64,000 bases of DNA from Palsa-504 sp963753225 (GCA_963753225.1 CAVWBQ010000001.1:1-64000), one strand, 5' to 3'. Counted from the first letter of the stretch, positions 32,954 through 41,077 are shown. Made by a program: numbers and translations. Notes: a model not told the origin generated them from the letters alone.

Positions 32954-33006
32954 ATGTTGCTCGCGAACTGCGGCCGGCTGCGGTCGTTCCGAGGAGAATG
33001 CTGTCC

Positions 33007-33783
33007 ATGCCTCGTGTCGTGCAGGTGCCTGACATCCGCAAGGTCGACCTGCCCGAAGCCCGGCAGGCCATCCCGCACGTCCACGCCTACCTGCGGGAAT
33101 GCATCCTTGACGGCACGCTGAGGCCGGGTACCAAGCTGTCCCAGGTGAGCCTGGCCGCCCAGCTCGGCATCAGCCGCACCCCGCTGCGGGAGGTGCTGCG
33201 GATGCTGCAGGAGGAGGGCCTGGTCGAGATCGAGCCGAACCAGCGGACCCGGGTGGCGGGCCTGGATCCGCAGGAGCTCGACGACGTCTACGCGAGCCGG
33301 ATCCTGCTGGAGACGCTGGCGCTGTCGATGACGATCGGGCACTTCGGGGTCAAGGAGCAGGCCGAGGCCAGGCGGATGCTGACCACGATGCGCCGGGCGG
33401 CAAAGACCGGCGACTTCGACGAGTGGTTCGGGGCACACACTGACTACCACCGGGTCTGCACGGCGGCGGCCGGCGAGGCGATGCAGCGCCAGCTACGGGC
33501 CTTCGCCGACCGGACCACCCGGTATATCCGCATCTACCAGCTGTCCGAGCCCGGCAGCTGGCAGACAGCCGGCGACGCCGAGCACGCCGCGATCCTGGAG
33601 GCGCTGAGCGCCGGCGACGAGCACGGCGCGCTGACCGAGATGGCGCACCACCTGGAGCGCACCGCGGTGCGCGTGCTGGCCGACTGCGCGCCCGGCTACG
33701 AGCCGGCCGCCGTGCCGCACGCGGTGGCGCTGATCGACAGGGAGGCGCCCGCCGCGCTGCGGCTGACCGGATCGAGCTTATGA
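33007..33783 (+). CDS. GntR family regulator (FadR/FCD subfamily)
   Basis: 258 residues. The winged helix is at about 25-90 (QVSLAAQLGISRTPLREVLR, then EEGLVEIEPNQRTRV). An all-helical FCD ligand domain follows (about 100-230) with the metal-site His residues in DYHRVCTAA and EHAAILEAL. ATG 33007 is preferred because GAGGAG sits 10 nt upstream; an in-frame ATG at 32998 would be too close to it. It is divergent from the dehydrogenase operon and converges on the dioxygenase operon with a 6-bp overlap of stops. Predicted operators lie at both promoters. The effector is probably a pathway acid. Confidence 0.92.
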   Translation: MPRVVQVPDIRKVDLPEARQAIPHVHAYLRECILDGTLRPGTKLSQVSLAAQLGISRTPLREVLRMLQEEGLVEIEPNQRTRVAGLDPQELDDVYASRILLETLALSMTIGHFGVKEQAEARRMLTTMRRAAKTGDFDEWFGAHTDYHRVCTAAAGEAMQRQLRAFADRTTRYIRIYQLSEPGSWQTAGDAEHAAILEALSAGDEHGALTEMAHHLERTAVRVLADCAPGYEPAAVPHAVALIDREAPAALRLTGSSL

Positions 33784-34701
33784 CGCGGGGAGGGCAGAGG
33801 CGGGGAGGGCAGAGGCGGGGGCGGCGGACCGGAGCTGGGGCTGGGTGATCGGGCGGGCGGTGGGGCCGAGCCACATGTCGATGGAGCCGGGTTCGGCCGG
33901 GTCGAAGGTGCGTGGCACCCAGGCCGTGTCGTCCTCGATCCGCCGCACGCCGAAGGAGTACTCGTAGGTGAACCCCTCGGGGCCGAGGAAGTACAGGAAG
34001 ATCGCGCCCGACTGCGGGTGCCGTCCCGGGCCCATCTCGATCTCGACGTCGCGGGAGACCAGGAAGTGCCAGTTCCTGAAGACGTCGTCGATGGTCTCCA
34101 CCTGGAAGTTCATGTGGCACAGGCCGGGTGAGTCGCCGCGGAAGACGGCGAGCTTGTGGTGCACCGGGTCGATCCGCATCAGGCAGGCCGCGTCGCCGAG
34201 CCAGTCAGAGACCCGGGCGTTGAAGCGCGTGCTCCAGAACCGGTAGGCCTCGTGCACGTCCGGCGCGTCCAGGCAGAGATGGCCGAACTCGGTGATCCCC
34301 GCGGCCCGGCTGAAGGCCACCGGCCGGGCCACCGTCTGGAGCTGGTTCACCAGCTCGACCCGGTTGCCGAACGGGTCGTCGAAGGCGATGAAGTCGCGTA
34401 CCCGCCGGGACCTGGCTTCGGCGGCCGAGCCGCGGTACACGCTGATGCCGGACCGCTCGAGTTCGGTCTCGGCGGCGTCGAGCGCGTCCGAGTCGGCCAC
34501 GGCGAACCCCGAGGAGATGACCCCGGAGGGCCCCTCGACCAGGGCCAGGCAGTGGTGCCGGCCGTCGGCGCGCAGGTGGGCGACGCCGACTTCGGTGGGC
34601 GTCACCAGCTCGAGACCGACGATGCCGGTGGCGAAGCGGGTCGCCGCGTCCAGGTCCGCCACCCCGGACCTGACGTAGGCGATGTCGGTGAGCGTGATCA
34701 T
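33778..34701 (-). CDS. type I extradiol dioxygenase (VOC superfamily)
   Basis: 307 residues made of two VOC modules (about 1-120 and 135-270), as in 2,3-dihydroxybiphenyl- or catechol-2,3-dioxygenases. All three expected iron ligands are present in the second module: His in TEFGHLCLDA, His in GLCHMNFQV and Glu in FTYEYSFGV. The tail ends in the 5-residue repeat ASALP encoded by 15-bp tandem units (33785-33814). It is the third gene of the operon, 13 nt after the SnoaL-like gene. It probably cleaves a catecholic intermediate next to its hydroxyls. Confidence 0.88.
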   Translation of the reverse strand: MITLTDIAYVRSGVADLDAATRFATGIVGLELVTPTEVGVAHLRADGRHHCLALVEGPSGVISSGFAVADSDALDAAETELERSGISVYRGSAAEARSRRVRDFIAFDDPFGNRVELVNQLQTVARPVAFSRAAGITEFGHLCLDAPDVHEAYRFWSTRFNARVSDWLGDAACLMRIDPVHHKLAVFRGDSPGLCHMNFQVETIDDVFRNWHFLVSRDVEIEMGPGRHPQSGAIFLYFLGPEGFTYEYSFGVRRIEDDTAWVPRTFDPAEPGSIDMWLGPTARPITQPQLRSAAPASALPASALPAS

Positions 34702-34714
34702 CGAGCGCCCGGTA

Positions 34715-35068
34715 TCAGGTGAAGACCGGAGCCAGGTCGATGTAGATCTGCCAGTCGCGCACCAGGTCGCCGTCGAAGATCAGGACGTCGCAGTTCGGGA
34801 CCGTGACCGACTTGCCGTCCTTGCGGCGGTACTCCACGTCGATCTGCGCGATGACGGTGTCGCCGACCTCGTAGACCTTCTGGATGTGGTGGGTAAGGCC
34901 GTCGATCGAGGCCCAGAAGCCGTTGACTCCCTCGGTCACCGCCGCGTGCCCGATGGCCGGGTCGGCGTTGGCGAAGCGGAACCTCACGTCGGGGGTCAGG
35001 TGCGCGACGAACCTGCCGGCGTCCATGGCGTCGATGGCGGCGAAGATCGGGGCTACGTCACGGCTCAT
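34715..35068 (-). CDS. SnoaL-like / NTF2-fold protein
   Basis: 117 residues of the cone-shaped NTF2/SnoaL fold: an N-terminal helix (VAPIFAAIDAMDAGRFVAHL), then strands with VRFRFANADPAIGHAAV, and a C-terminal IFDGDLVRDWQIYIDLAPVF. Such proteins act as hydrolases, isomerases or hydroxylases on small cyclic molecules. It starts 3 nt after the upstream dioxygenase stop, so it is within the operon. Confidence 0.85.
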   Translation of the reverse strand: MSRDVAPIFAAIDAMDAGRFVAHLTPDVRFRFANADPAIGHAAVTEGVNGFWASIDGLTHHIQKVYEVGDTVIAQIDVEYRRKDGKSVTVPNCDVLIFDGDLVRDWQIYIDLAPVFT

Positions 35069-35071
35069 GAT

Positions 35072-35983
35072 TCACTCCTTCGTCGGGGTGGGCTCTGAGT
35101 TGGCGAGGAAGGTCTCGGGTGGCGGCGCGCCCCACAGGTGCGGGGGTACGTCCCAGTCACTGGCCACCCAGCAGTCGTCGATCTGGTCGATGTCGGAGAA
35201 CCACTCGATCCACGAGCCCCACGGGTCGGGGTTGTAGTGGAAGAAGTTCGATCCGATGGTGTGGCGGCCCAGGCCCCAGCCCGCATCGTGCCCCTTGGCG
35301 CGCATCCGGTCGGCGCCGACCGCGATCGCGTCGATGGACGGGACCTCGAAGCTGGCGTGGTGGAAGCCGCGGTGGGTGCTGGAGATGAACCCGAAGATGT
35401 GGTGGTCGCCGGGCCCCGCGTTGAGGAACGTCACCAGGTCGTGGTGGATCGTGTCGCTGACATGCAGCCCGAGCACCTGGGTGTAGAACTCCGTCATCCG
35501 CGCGGGCTGCGCGGTGAACAGCAGCGAGTGCCCGAGCCGGCGCGGCAGCACGTCCCTGGTGGCCTGGGTCCACTGGGCGACGTTGAACCGCTGGCGGGTG
35601 CCGCCGATGTTGATCAGCACCTCGGCGGCGGACCGGGCCGGCGCCTGGGGTTCGTCGAGCAACTGCACGGCGGTGCCGTCGGGATCGCGCAGCCACAGGC
35701 CGTCTTCGGTGGCGCCGGGCGGCGGCTCGATGACCGGCGTGCCTGACCGCTCCAGCGCCTCGCGGACCGCGTCCGTCGTGCCGGGCTGGAGCGTGAAGGT
35801 GACGTGGTGCAGCCGCTTGGCCGGAGCTTCGACGAGTCTCACCTGCTCTTGCTGGCGCCCCGGGCACATGGCCACCAGCGACCCGTCCTTCTCCCCCGTC
35901 TCCAGCCCGAAGTCCTGCAGGAAGCCCTCGGCCACCGCCAGGTCAGGCACTTCAAGCGCGTAGTGGTGCAGTCCTGAGATCAC
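35072..35983 (-). CDS. second type I extradiol dioxygenase (VOC superfamily)
   Basis: 303 residues, again two VOC modules, with the ligands His (RRLGHSLLFT), His (RGFHHASFEV) and Glu (GSWIEWFSD) visible. The frame is open to 36040, but those codons lie in the operator region. GTG 35983 (VISGLHHYAL) has GGAGGGGAA just upstream and begins at the first module, so it is chosen. It is the first gene of a three-gene minus-strand operon, with predicted GntR operators 20-51 nt upstream. Having two dioxygenases in one operon suggests two ring-cleavage substrates, or one non-cleaving homologue. Confidence 0.88.
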   Translation of the reverse strand: MISGLHHYALEVPDLAVAEGFLQDFGLETGEKDGSLVAMCPGRQQEQVRLVEAPAKRLHHVTFTLQPGTTDAVREALERSGTPVIEPPPGATEDGLWLRDPDGTAVQLLDEPQAPARSAAEVLINIGGTRQRFNVAQWTQATRDVLPRRLGHSLLFTAQPARMTEFYTQVLGLHVSDTIHHDLVTFLNAGPGDHHIFGFISSTHRGFHHASFEVPSIDAIAVGADRMRAKGHDAGWGLGRHTIGSNFFHYNPDPWGSWIEWFSDIDQIDDCWVASDWDVPPHLWGAPPPETFLANSEPTPTKE

Positions 35984-36002
35984 GGCCTTCCCCTCCGCCG
36001 GC

Positions 36003-36034
36003 ACAGTGCATACAGTAAAAACTGCATACAGTTT
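36003..36034. promoter_or_regulatory. GntR-type operator pair at the dioxygenase/aldolase divergent promoter
   Basis: A strong site, AAACTGCATACAGTTT (36019-36034), abuts a degenerate copy, ACAGTGCATACAGTAA (36003-36018). The strong site is the reverse complement of operator copy 1 at 32891. It lies between the starts of the dioxygenase operon (35983) and the aldolase-like gene (36072). Confidence 0.8.
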
Positions 36035-36071
36035 AGACATGCGGTCGGCGGTCTGGGAAGGGGAAGCCGGG

Positions 36072-36830
36072 GTGATTCAGCGACCGGAGGGCGGGCCAGG
36101 GCCGGGTGCGGAACGGGTACCGGGCGGGGCGCTGCGCGGCGAGGTCGCCGAGGCGGCCAACGTGCTGGCCCGGCTGGGGCTCGTCACCGCCTACGGGCAC
36201 ATCTCCGCCCGGGCCGGGGAATCCATGCTGATCACGCCGGCCGCCGACCTGGCCGGCGTCACCGCGGCGAGCGTGATCGAGGTGCCGCTCGCCGCGGGAG
36301 CACTGCCCGCGGGAGCACTGCCCGCGGGAGCGCCGGCCGAGGCGTGGGCGCACCTGGCCCTGTACCGGGCCCGGCCGGACGCGGCGGCGATCGCCCGTGC
36401 CCAGCCGACCGCCGCGTTCGCGGTCGCGGCCGTGGTCACGATGATGGTCCCTTTGCACGGGCAGGCCGCGTGGCTGGGCGAGTCGGTGCCGGTGCACGAC
36501 GACGCCGCGCTGCTCAGGTCGCCCGATCGAGCCGAACGGGCGGCCCGCTGCCTATCCGCCGGCGAGGCGCTGCTGCTGCGCGGAAACGGCGCCCTCACCC
36601 TGGGCGCCGCTCCCGGGCTCGCGGTGGCCAGGATGTGGCTGCTCGCCGCCGCGTGCGACGTCTACCTGGCGGCCCTGGCCGCGTCCGGGGCCAACCCGGT
36701 CACCCCGCTGTCGGCCGGCGAGATCGCGTCATGGCGCGCTGCCGGCGGCGAACTGCTCCCCCGCCTCTGGCAGCACCTGCGCGGCCGGCCGGGGCCTGGC
36801 GGACCGAGGCCGGGCGAAGAACAGGGTTAG
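36072..36830 (+). CDS. class II aldolase/adducin-fold protein with altered metal site
   Basis: About 252 residues of the FucA/adducin fold (LVTAYGHISARAGESMLIT, PVHDDAALLRSP, LLRGNGALTLG). In active enzymes a HxH pair binds zinc in the strand after this core. Here the position reads AIARAQPTAAFAV, so both His are lost, while the downstream region remains. Catalysis by the usual mechanism is doubtful. A 15-bp tandem repeat encodes AGALP copies at 36294-36330. GTG 36072 has GGGAAGGGGAAG upstream. ATG 36039 is in frame but sits 5 nt from the operator. It overlaps the convergent membrane-protein gene by 102 nt. Confidence 0.75.
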   Translation: MIQRPEGGPGPGAERVPGGALRGEVAEAANVLARLGLVTAYGHISARAGESMLITPAADLAGVTAASVIEVPLAAGALPAGALPAGAPAEAWAHLALYRARPDAAAIARAQPTAAFAVAAVVTMMVPLHGQAAWLGESVPVHDDAALLRSPDRAERAARCLSAGEALLLRGNGALTLGAAPGLAVARMWLLAAACDVYLAALAASGANPVTPLSAGEIASWRAAGGELLPRLWQHLRGRPGPGGPRPGEEQG

Positions 36831-38024
36831 GGCAAGACCGGCCACCATCGGCGTCCACCAGCTCCACGGGTCGTGCCACTGGACCTGCGAGAAGAACGTG
36901 AGCCCCACGGCGGTACATCCAGCCGGGAGGAGGCGCGACCAGTCCCTCGCGGCGGCGGCGAGCGCCACGGCCAGCGGCGGCCACAGGTAGTACGCCACCA
37001 TCACCGGCTCGAACGCGGACCGGATCGCCAGCGCGACCGCGGTCCACCAGAGCAACTCGGTCAGCGCCTCGTTGCTCCACCGCCCGGCCGGCCGGGCCGT
37101 ACGCCAGCGGCGCGCCACGACCAGCGCGCAGCCGACGGCGGCCGCGATGGCCGCGATCCTGGCCGGGCCGGCCGCTACCTGCCCGTCGGTCAGGTGCGGG
37201 GCGAGGTAGATCCACGGAGTGGGGTGGTCGACTGCCGGATAGTTCGGCTGGCTGGTGACCGCGTGAAGAGTCGCCGTCCAGTTGGCCGCGGCCGCGACGG
37301 CCAGCAGCAACGCGCCGGGGGCGGCGGCGCGAGCGAGGAAGCCGGGCAGCCGCCGGGGCTCGACGACCGCGGCGAGAAGAGGGAACGCGAGCAGCACGAG
37401 CGGCTGAACGGCCACTGCCGCCCCCGCCAGCCAGGCCGACCGGGCGGTCTTCGAGTCGGCCAGCGCCAGGATGGCGTACAACAGCAGCCCGATCGCCACG
37501 GCGTCTTCCGGGTGCCCCCACCGCACGGTGACGCTCCACAGGGCGGTGGCACCGGCGGCGGCCAGCCAGAAGCGCCTGGGCCTGGTCGCGCCCAGGCGCT
37601 CGGCGATCGCGTCGGCGGCGAACAGGACCACGCCCGAGATGGCTACCTGGTACGGGCCGGCCAGCAACCACACGCTGGGGTACGCGCCATGAGCGTGCGG
37701 AACCGTCAGCGGGAGCCCGGCCAGGTCGATGACCGCGATGGCCGGGACCAGGATGATGGCGGCGCCAGGGAGCGAGACCAGCTGGGTGGGAAAGGTGTAC
37801 AGGCCGGCCAGGTTCAGGTGCGCGAGCCGCTGGGCCGCGATCAGCGTCCCCCACAGGTCATCGGGCAGCGCCCAGGCGGTCTTGCCGTAGAAGCGCGGAC
37901 CCCAGATCGTACCCGCCATCCCGGCGGCGGCCATGATCACGGTGGCGAGTAGCGGGAACAGCCTCCTGGCCGGCCAGGAGGGGCGACGGCCCTCTGGTCT
38001 GCTCGGAATGCTCCCCGTGTCCAT
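36729..38024 (-). CDS. polytopic membrane protein, glycosyltransferase-87-like topology
   Basis: 431 residues with about ten hydrophobic spans (first: LFPLLATVIMAAAGMAGTIW; last: WTPMVAGLALTLFFA) and periplasmic-type loops such as RWGHPEDAVAIG and TPWIYLAPHLTDG. The HPED after the early spans and the overall layout recall polyprenol-phosphate-dependent mannosyltransferases (GT87), but no diagnostic DE-type catalytic motif is certain. The C-terminal 34 codons overlap the convergent aldolase-like gene. The start is ATG 38024. Confidence 0.75.
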   Translation of the reverse strand: MDTGSIPSRPEGRRPSWPARRLFPLLATVIMAAAGMAGTIWGPRFYGKTAWALPDDLWGTLIAAQRLAHLNLAGLYTFPTQLVSLPGAAIILVPAIAVIDLAGLPLTVPHAHGAYPSVWLLAGPYQVAISGVVLFAADAIAERLGATRPRRFWLAAAGATALWSVTVRWGHPEDAVAIGLLLYAILALADSKTARSAWLAGAAVAVQPLVLLAFPLLAAVVEPRRLPGFLARAAAPGALLLAVAAAANWTATLHAVTSQPNYPAVDHPTPWIYLAPHLTDGQVAAGPARIAAIAAAVGCALVVARRWRTARPAGRWSNEALTELLWWTAVALAIRSAFEPVMVAYYLWPPLAVALAAAARDWSRLLPAGCTAVGLTFFSQVQWHDPWSWWTPMVAGLALTLFFARPRSARPRPAAQVLPEAGEQFAAGSAP

Positions 38025-38242
38025 CGCCCACCACGTTAGCCAGGATCGGGGCGATGTACAGCAGGCAAGGAAGGACCGCGCGCCACTGGGGTAGGCACGC
38101 GGTCCGGTTGGGGAGAGATCAGGCGGCGGTGCGTTGCTCGGTGCTGCGGCCGCGAGCAGGAAAGGTTGTCAAGAATGACCGCCCGGGGTTCCCGTGCTGA
38201 GCGGTAACGTTCCCGGAACGGTCCGGGCGTAGCGTTGCGTTC

Positions 38243-39412
38243 GTGAGATACATGGCCCCGGCGGCGTTCTGGCGCGCGTGGTCGATCTGGGTCGTCTCCG
38301 TGGCGGCGTACGCGACCGCGTCCGGCTATAACGCCATTCACCCGCTGCCCGCGAAGCTGGCCAACGACGTCGGCAGCACAGCGGACGGGGTAGTCGGAGC
38401 CGTGTTCATCGGCGCGTTCGCCACGGTTGGCGCGCTGCTGGCGTGGAAGCGGCCGGCGAACCCGATCGGATGGCTGCTGTCCGCGGTCGGCCTGGTGTTC
38501 ACCGTGGCGGGATTCGGCGTGTTCCTGGTACGTTTTCCCCGGACGCTGACCCTGGCCAACTGGCTGGGCTTCCTGTTCCTGCTGGGCTTCGGGCTGTGCG
38601 TGTTCGTCGTGCTGCTGTTCCCCACCGGAAAGCTGCCCTCCCGCCGCTGGCGGCCGGTGGCCTGGGCCGCCGGGGCCGCCCTGGCCGGGTGGGCCCTGGG
38701 CAACACGTTTGCTCCCACGATCTTCACGGCCAACGCGAAGATGCGGAACCCGGTCGGCCTAGCCGGGCCGGCCGGGGACCTCTTCAAGGCCATCGCAGTG
38801 GCCGGCGGGGTGCTGATCGCCGCTGCCGGCCTAGCCGCCATCGTGTCCCTGGCATTCCGTTACCGGCGCGCCGGGACGACGGAGCGCGCGCAGCTGAAGT
38901 GGCTGGTCTACGCGGCCGCCGTGATCGTGGTGGCCGTGCTCGCCACGATTCCGATCGCGTCCAGCAACCTCCAGAACGCGATAAACAGCGGGGCCCTCGC
39001 GCTCGTCCCGGTGGCCATCGGCATCGCCGTCCTGCGGTACCGGCTGTACGACATCGACCGGGTCATCTCCCGCACCGTGGCCTACGCGATCGTCACCGGC
39101 CTGCTGGTCGGTACCTACGCCGGGCTGGTGCTGCTGGCCACCCAGGTGCTCGGCATTCATACCCCGGTGGCGGTGGCCGCCGCCACGCTGGCCGCCGCGG
39201 CCCTGTTCAGCCCGGTCCGGCGGCGGGTGCAGCGGGCGGTGGACCGGCGGTTCAACCGGGCCCGGTATGACGCCGACCAGACCGTGGCCGCGTTCGCGGC
39301 CCGGCTGAAAGACGCGGTCGACCTGGACGCGGTCCGCGATGACCTGGCCGGCGTCGTGCACCAGGCCCTGGAACCCGCCCACGTATCGCTGTGGACCAGC
39401 CAGCGCGACTGA
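38243..39412 (+). CDS. multi-span membrane protein resembling a histidine-kinase sensor half
   Basis: 389 residues. About nine hydrophobic spans end in LRYRLYDIDRVISRTVAYAI, then a cytoplasmic segment RRVQRAVDRRFNRARYDADQ in a coiled-coil-like linker, and VDLDAVRDDLAGVVHQALEP. This N-terminal sensor-plus-linker is shared with many actinobacterial sensor kinases, but no H-box or ATPase domain follows, so it is a kinase-less version. GTG 38243 precedes ATG 38252. Either could be the start. Confidence 0.8.
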   Translation: MRYMAPAAFWRAWSIWVVSVAAYATASGYNAIHPLPAKLANDVGSTADGVVGAVFIGAFATVGALLAWKRPANPIGWLLSAVGLVFTVAGFGVFLVRFPRTLTLANWLGFLFLLGFGLCVFVVLLFPTGKLPSRRWRPVAWAAGAALAGWALGNTFAPTIFTANAKMRNPVGLAGPAGDLFKAIAVAGGVLIAAAGLAAIVSLAFRYRRAGTTERAQLKWLVYAAAVIVVAVLATIPIASSNLQNAINSGALALVPVAIGIAVLRYRLYDIDRVISRTVAYAIVTGLLVGTYAGLVLLATQVLGIHTPVAVAAATLAAAALFSPVRRRVQRAVDRRFNRARYDADQTVAAFAARLKDAVDLDAVRDDLAGVVHQALEPAHVSLWTSQRD

Positions 39413-39515
39413 GCCTGGCTTCCGCCATTAGAGGATCGTGAAACAGCGTTAACAGGGCTCCAAGTCCATCCGCCGGCAGCGGCGTCTTACCGGCGAGGAC
39501 TACAGGGAGGCAGTG

Positions 39516-40112
39516 ATGAGCAAGATCGTGGCCGGGATCACCACGTCGGTGGACGGGTACATCACCGGGCCTGGCGACGGTCCGGGCTGTGGCCTGGGCG
39601 TGGGCGGCGAGCGGCTGCACTACTGGGTGTTCGGCGGGCCGTGGAGCTATGAATCCCCAGGCCAGGGCGAGCCATCCGGTGAGGACAAGGCGTACCTGGA
39701 CGAGATGACCGGGGCGAACGGAGCGGTCATCGCCGGGCGGGGCACCTACGAGGCGGCCGGGCACTGGGGCGGCACCAACCCGTGGGACGTTCCGCTCTTC
39801 ATCGTCACCCACCGGCCCGGCGAGCAGCCGGACGGCGGCGGGTTCACCTTCGCCGGCAGCCTCGCCGAGGCGGTCGAGCAGGCCGGCGCCGCGGCCGGGG
39901 ACAAGCAGGTGTACCTGATGGGCGGCGCGGACCTCATCCGCCAGGCGCTGGCCGCGGGGTATCTCGACGAACTGACCGTCATCGTCGCGCCGGCGGTGCT
40001 CGACGGCGGGAAGCGGCTGTTCGACGGGTTCACCCAGTCGGTCGACCTTGAGCACCTCTGGGTCAGGCAGTCCCCGTTCGCCACGTTCATCCACTACCGC
40101 GTGAAGCGCTGA
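39516..40112 (+). CDS. dihydrofolate-reductase-fold family protein (RibD C-terminal-like)
   Basis: 198 residues with the DHFR/RibD-C fold: MSKIVAGITTSVDGYITGPG, AVIAGRGTYEAAGHWGG, VYLMGGADLIRQALAAGYLDEL and APAVLDGGKRLF. These match the stand-alone family of NADPH-binding reductase-like proteins rather than true FolA. AGGGAGGC lies 6-13 nt before ATG 39516; a GTG at 39513 is alternative. The substrate is unknown. It converges on vapC with 11 nt between stops. Confidence 0.88.
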   Translation: MSKIVAGITTSVDGYITGPGDGPGCGLGVGGERLHYWVFGGPWSYESPGQGEPSGEDKAYLDEMTGANGAVIAGRGTYEAAGHWGGTNPWDVPLFIVTHRPGEQPDGGGFTFAGSLAEAVEQAGAAAGDKQVYLMGGADLIRQALAAGYLDELTVIVAPAVLDGGKRLFDGFTQSVDLEHLWVRQSPFATFIHYRVKR

Positions 40113-40123
40113 CCGGGCCAGGG

Positions 40124-40555
40124 TCAGATCAGCGGATTGACGGTGCGCAGCCGGGGAAAGCGGCTGAAGTCCCGGTCCGCCGTCCATAGCGCCTGCACGC
40201 CGTGGGACAGGCACAGCGCGGCGATCCTGGCATCGTGCACGGCGGGTCCGCTGATCTTCCCGTCGGCGAGCAGATCCCGCAGCCGCGGCCAGTACGTCTC
40301 ACCTTCGCTCAGGAGGACGACCGATGCCGCCTCCAGCCAGGCGCCGACCTGGCCGAGCGCCTGATCGACGCGGCTGGGCGGGTCGTAAATGCGGGGATGG
40401 GTGACGATAGAGAAGAATTCATGCAGGCAAGGCCAGGGCAGCGCCCACGGCGCCCGGCCCTCGGCCAGCTCACGGACCTTGTCCGCCGCGGCCCGGTGGA
40501 ACTCCGAGTCGCGGCGATGGGCATAGACCAGGACGTTCGTGTCGACGGCGATCAC
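40124..40555 (-). CDS. vapC: VapC-type PIN-domain ribonuclease toxin
   Basis: 143 residues. The four acidic PIN-domain metal ligands are visible: Asp5 (AVDTNVLVYA), Glu in CLHEFFSIV, Asp in VHDARIAAL and Asp in WTADRDFSRF. It should cleave RNA (often tRNA) when freed of its antitoxin. GTG 40555 overlaps the vapB stop by 4 nt (GTGA), so synthesis is coupled to the antitoxin. Confidence 0.92.
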   Translation of the reverse strand: MIAVDTNVLVYAHRRDSEFHRAAADKVRELAEGRAPWALPWPCLHEFFSIVTHPRIYDPPSRVDQALGQVGAWLEAASVVLLSEGETYWPRLRDLLADGKISGPAVHDARIAALCLSHGVQALWTADRDFSRFPRLRTVNPLI

Positions 40556-40794
40556 AGTCGCTCGCCGTAGGCCGCATTGCGGATCTCGGCCCAGCTCGCA
40601 TCGCGGAATTCGGGCCGAAGGCCGTTTCCGTCCACGCTCGCGTCGCGCAGGCCGGGAGCGCCGGTGTCCAGGTGCCGGGCCAGGGCCAGCCGCAGGCCCT
40701 CCTCGAGCAGCGACTTCACCGTCGTCCCCTCGCGCCGCGCTGTCCGCTGCGCGGCGCGCAACAGTTCGTCAGGCAGCTCCACGGTTGTCTTCAT
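40552..40794 (-). CDS. vapB: VapB-type ribbon-helix-helix antitoxin
   Basis: 80 residues. The N-terminal 45 form an RHH DNA-binding fold of the VapB type-II class (MKTTVELPDELLRAAQRTAR, then EGTTVKSLLEEGLRLAL). The disordered tail (DASWAEIRNAAYGERL) carries the aromatic/acidic segment that usually wraps the PIN toxin. The start is ATG 40794. Two direct repeats 21-55 nt upstream are candidate operators for VapB/VapBC autoregulation. Confidence 0.9.
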   Translation of the reverse strand: MKTTVELPDELLRAAQRTARREGTTVKSLLEEGLRLALARHLDTGAPGLRDASVDGNGLRPEFRDASWAEIRNAAYGERL

Positions 40795-40814
40795 ATGCCC
40801 AGGCTAGCAGCTTG

Positions 40815-40849
40815 CCCATACACCCATCAACGACGACCCATACACCCAT
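40815..40849. promoter_or_regulatory. direct repeat upstream of vapB, candidate VapBC operator
   Basis: CCCATACACCCAT occurs at 40815-40827 and again at 40837-40849, 22 bp apart (two helical turns), immediately upstream of vapB. Spaced half-site repeats at this position are what an RHH dimer pair would bind. Confidence 0.6.
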
Positions 40850-41021
40850 ACCATAGACGCGTGCGCTCGTTCGGCGAGCGCGCGATGCAGCTATGAAACG
40901 CGAGGCCAGTGGCGTTCCGGGGACGACCAGCCAACCGGCTCGATATCACATCGTGGCGATTAGAGCGCGTCAGAAGATAACCCGTCGTTTCGGGATTTCT
41001 GGCGCGCTGATGCGGTAACCG

Positions 41022-41077
41022 CTGGGTCGATGTGCCGCCGGTCCGGTTAGAGGCGGACCAACGGCACATCGACCCAG
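41022..41077. repeat. 24-bp inverted repeat with 8-nt loop
   Basis: Left arm 41022-41045 and right arm 41054-41077 are reverse complements at 22 of 24 positions (mismatches at the CC/TT pair), with loop GTTAGAGG. The arm begins CTGGGTCGATGTGCCG. It stands alone in a 392-bp gap (40795-41186) that has no gene. A run of imperfect CTGCCGCCG repeats follows (41083-41125). Confidence 0.95.

Noticed and set aside
36039..36071. ATG 36039 as start of the aldolase-like gene
   Set aside because: Only 5 nt from the operator and without a ribosome site; GTG 36072 has a good one. Kept as an alternative.
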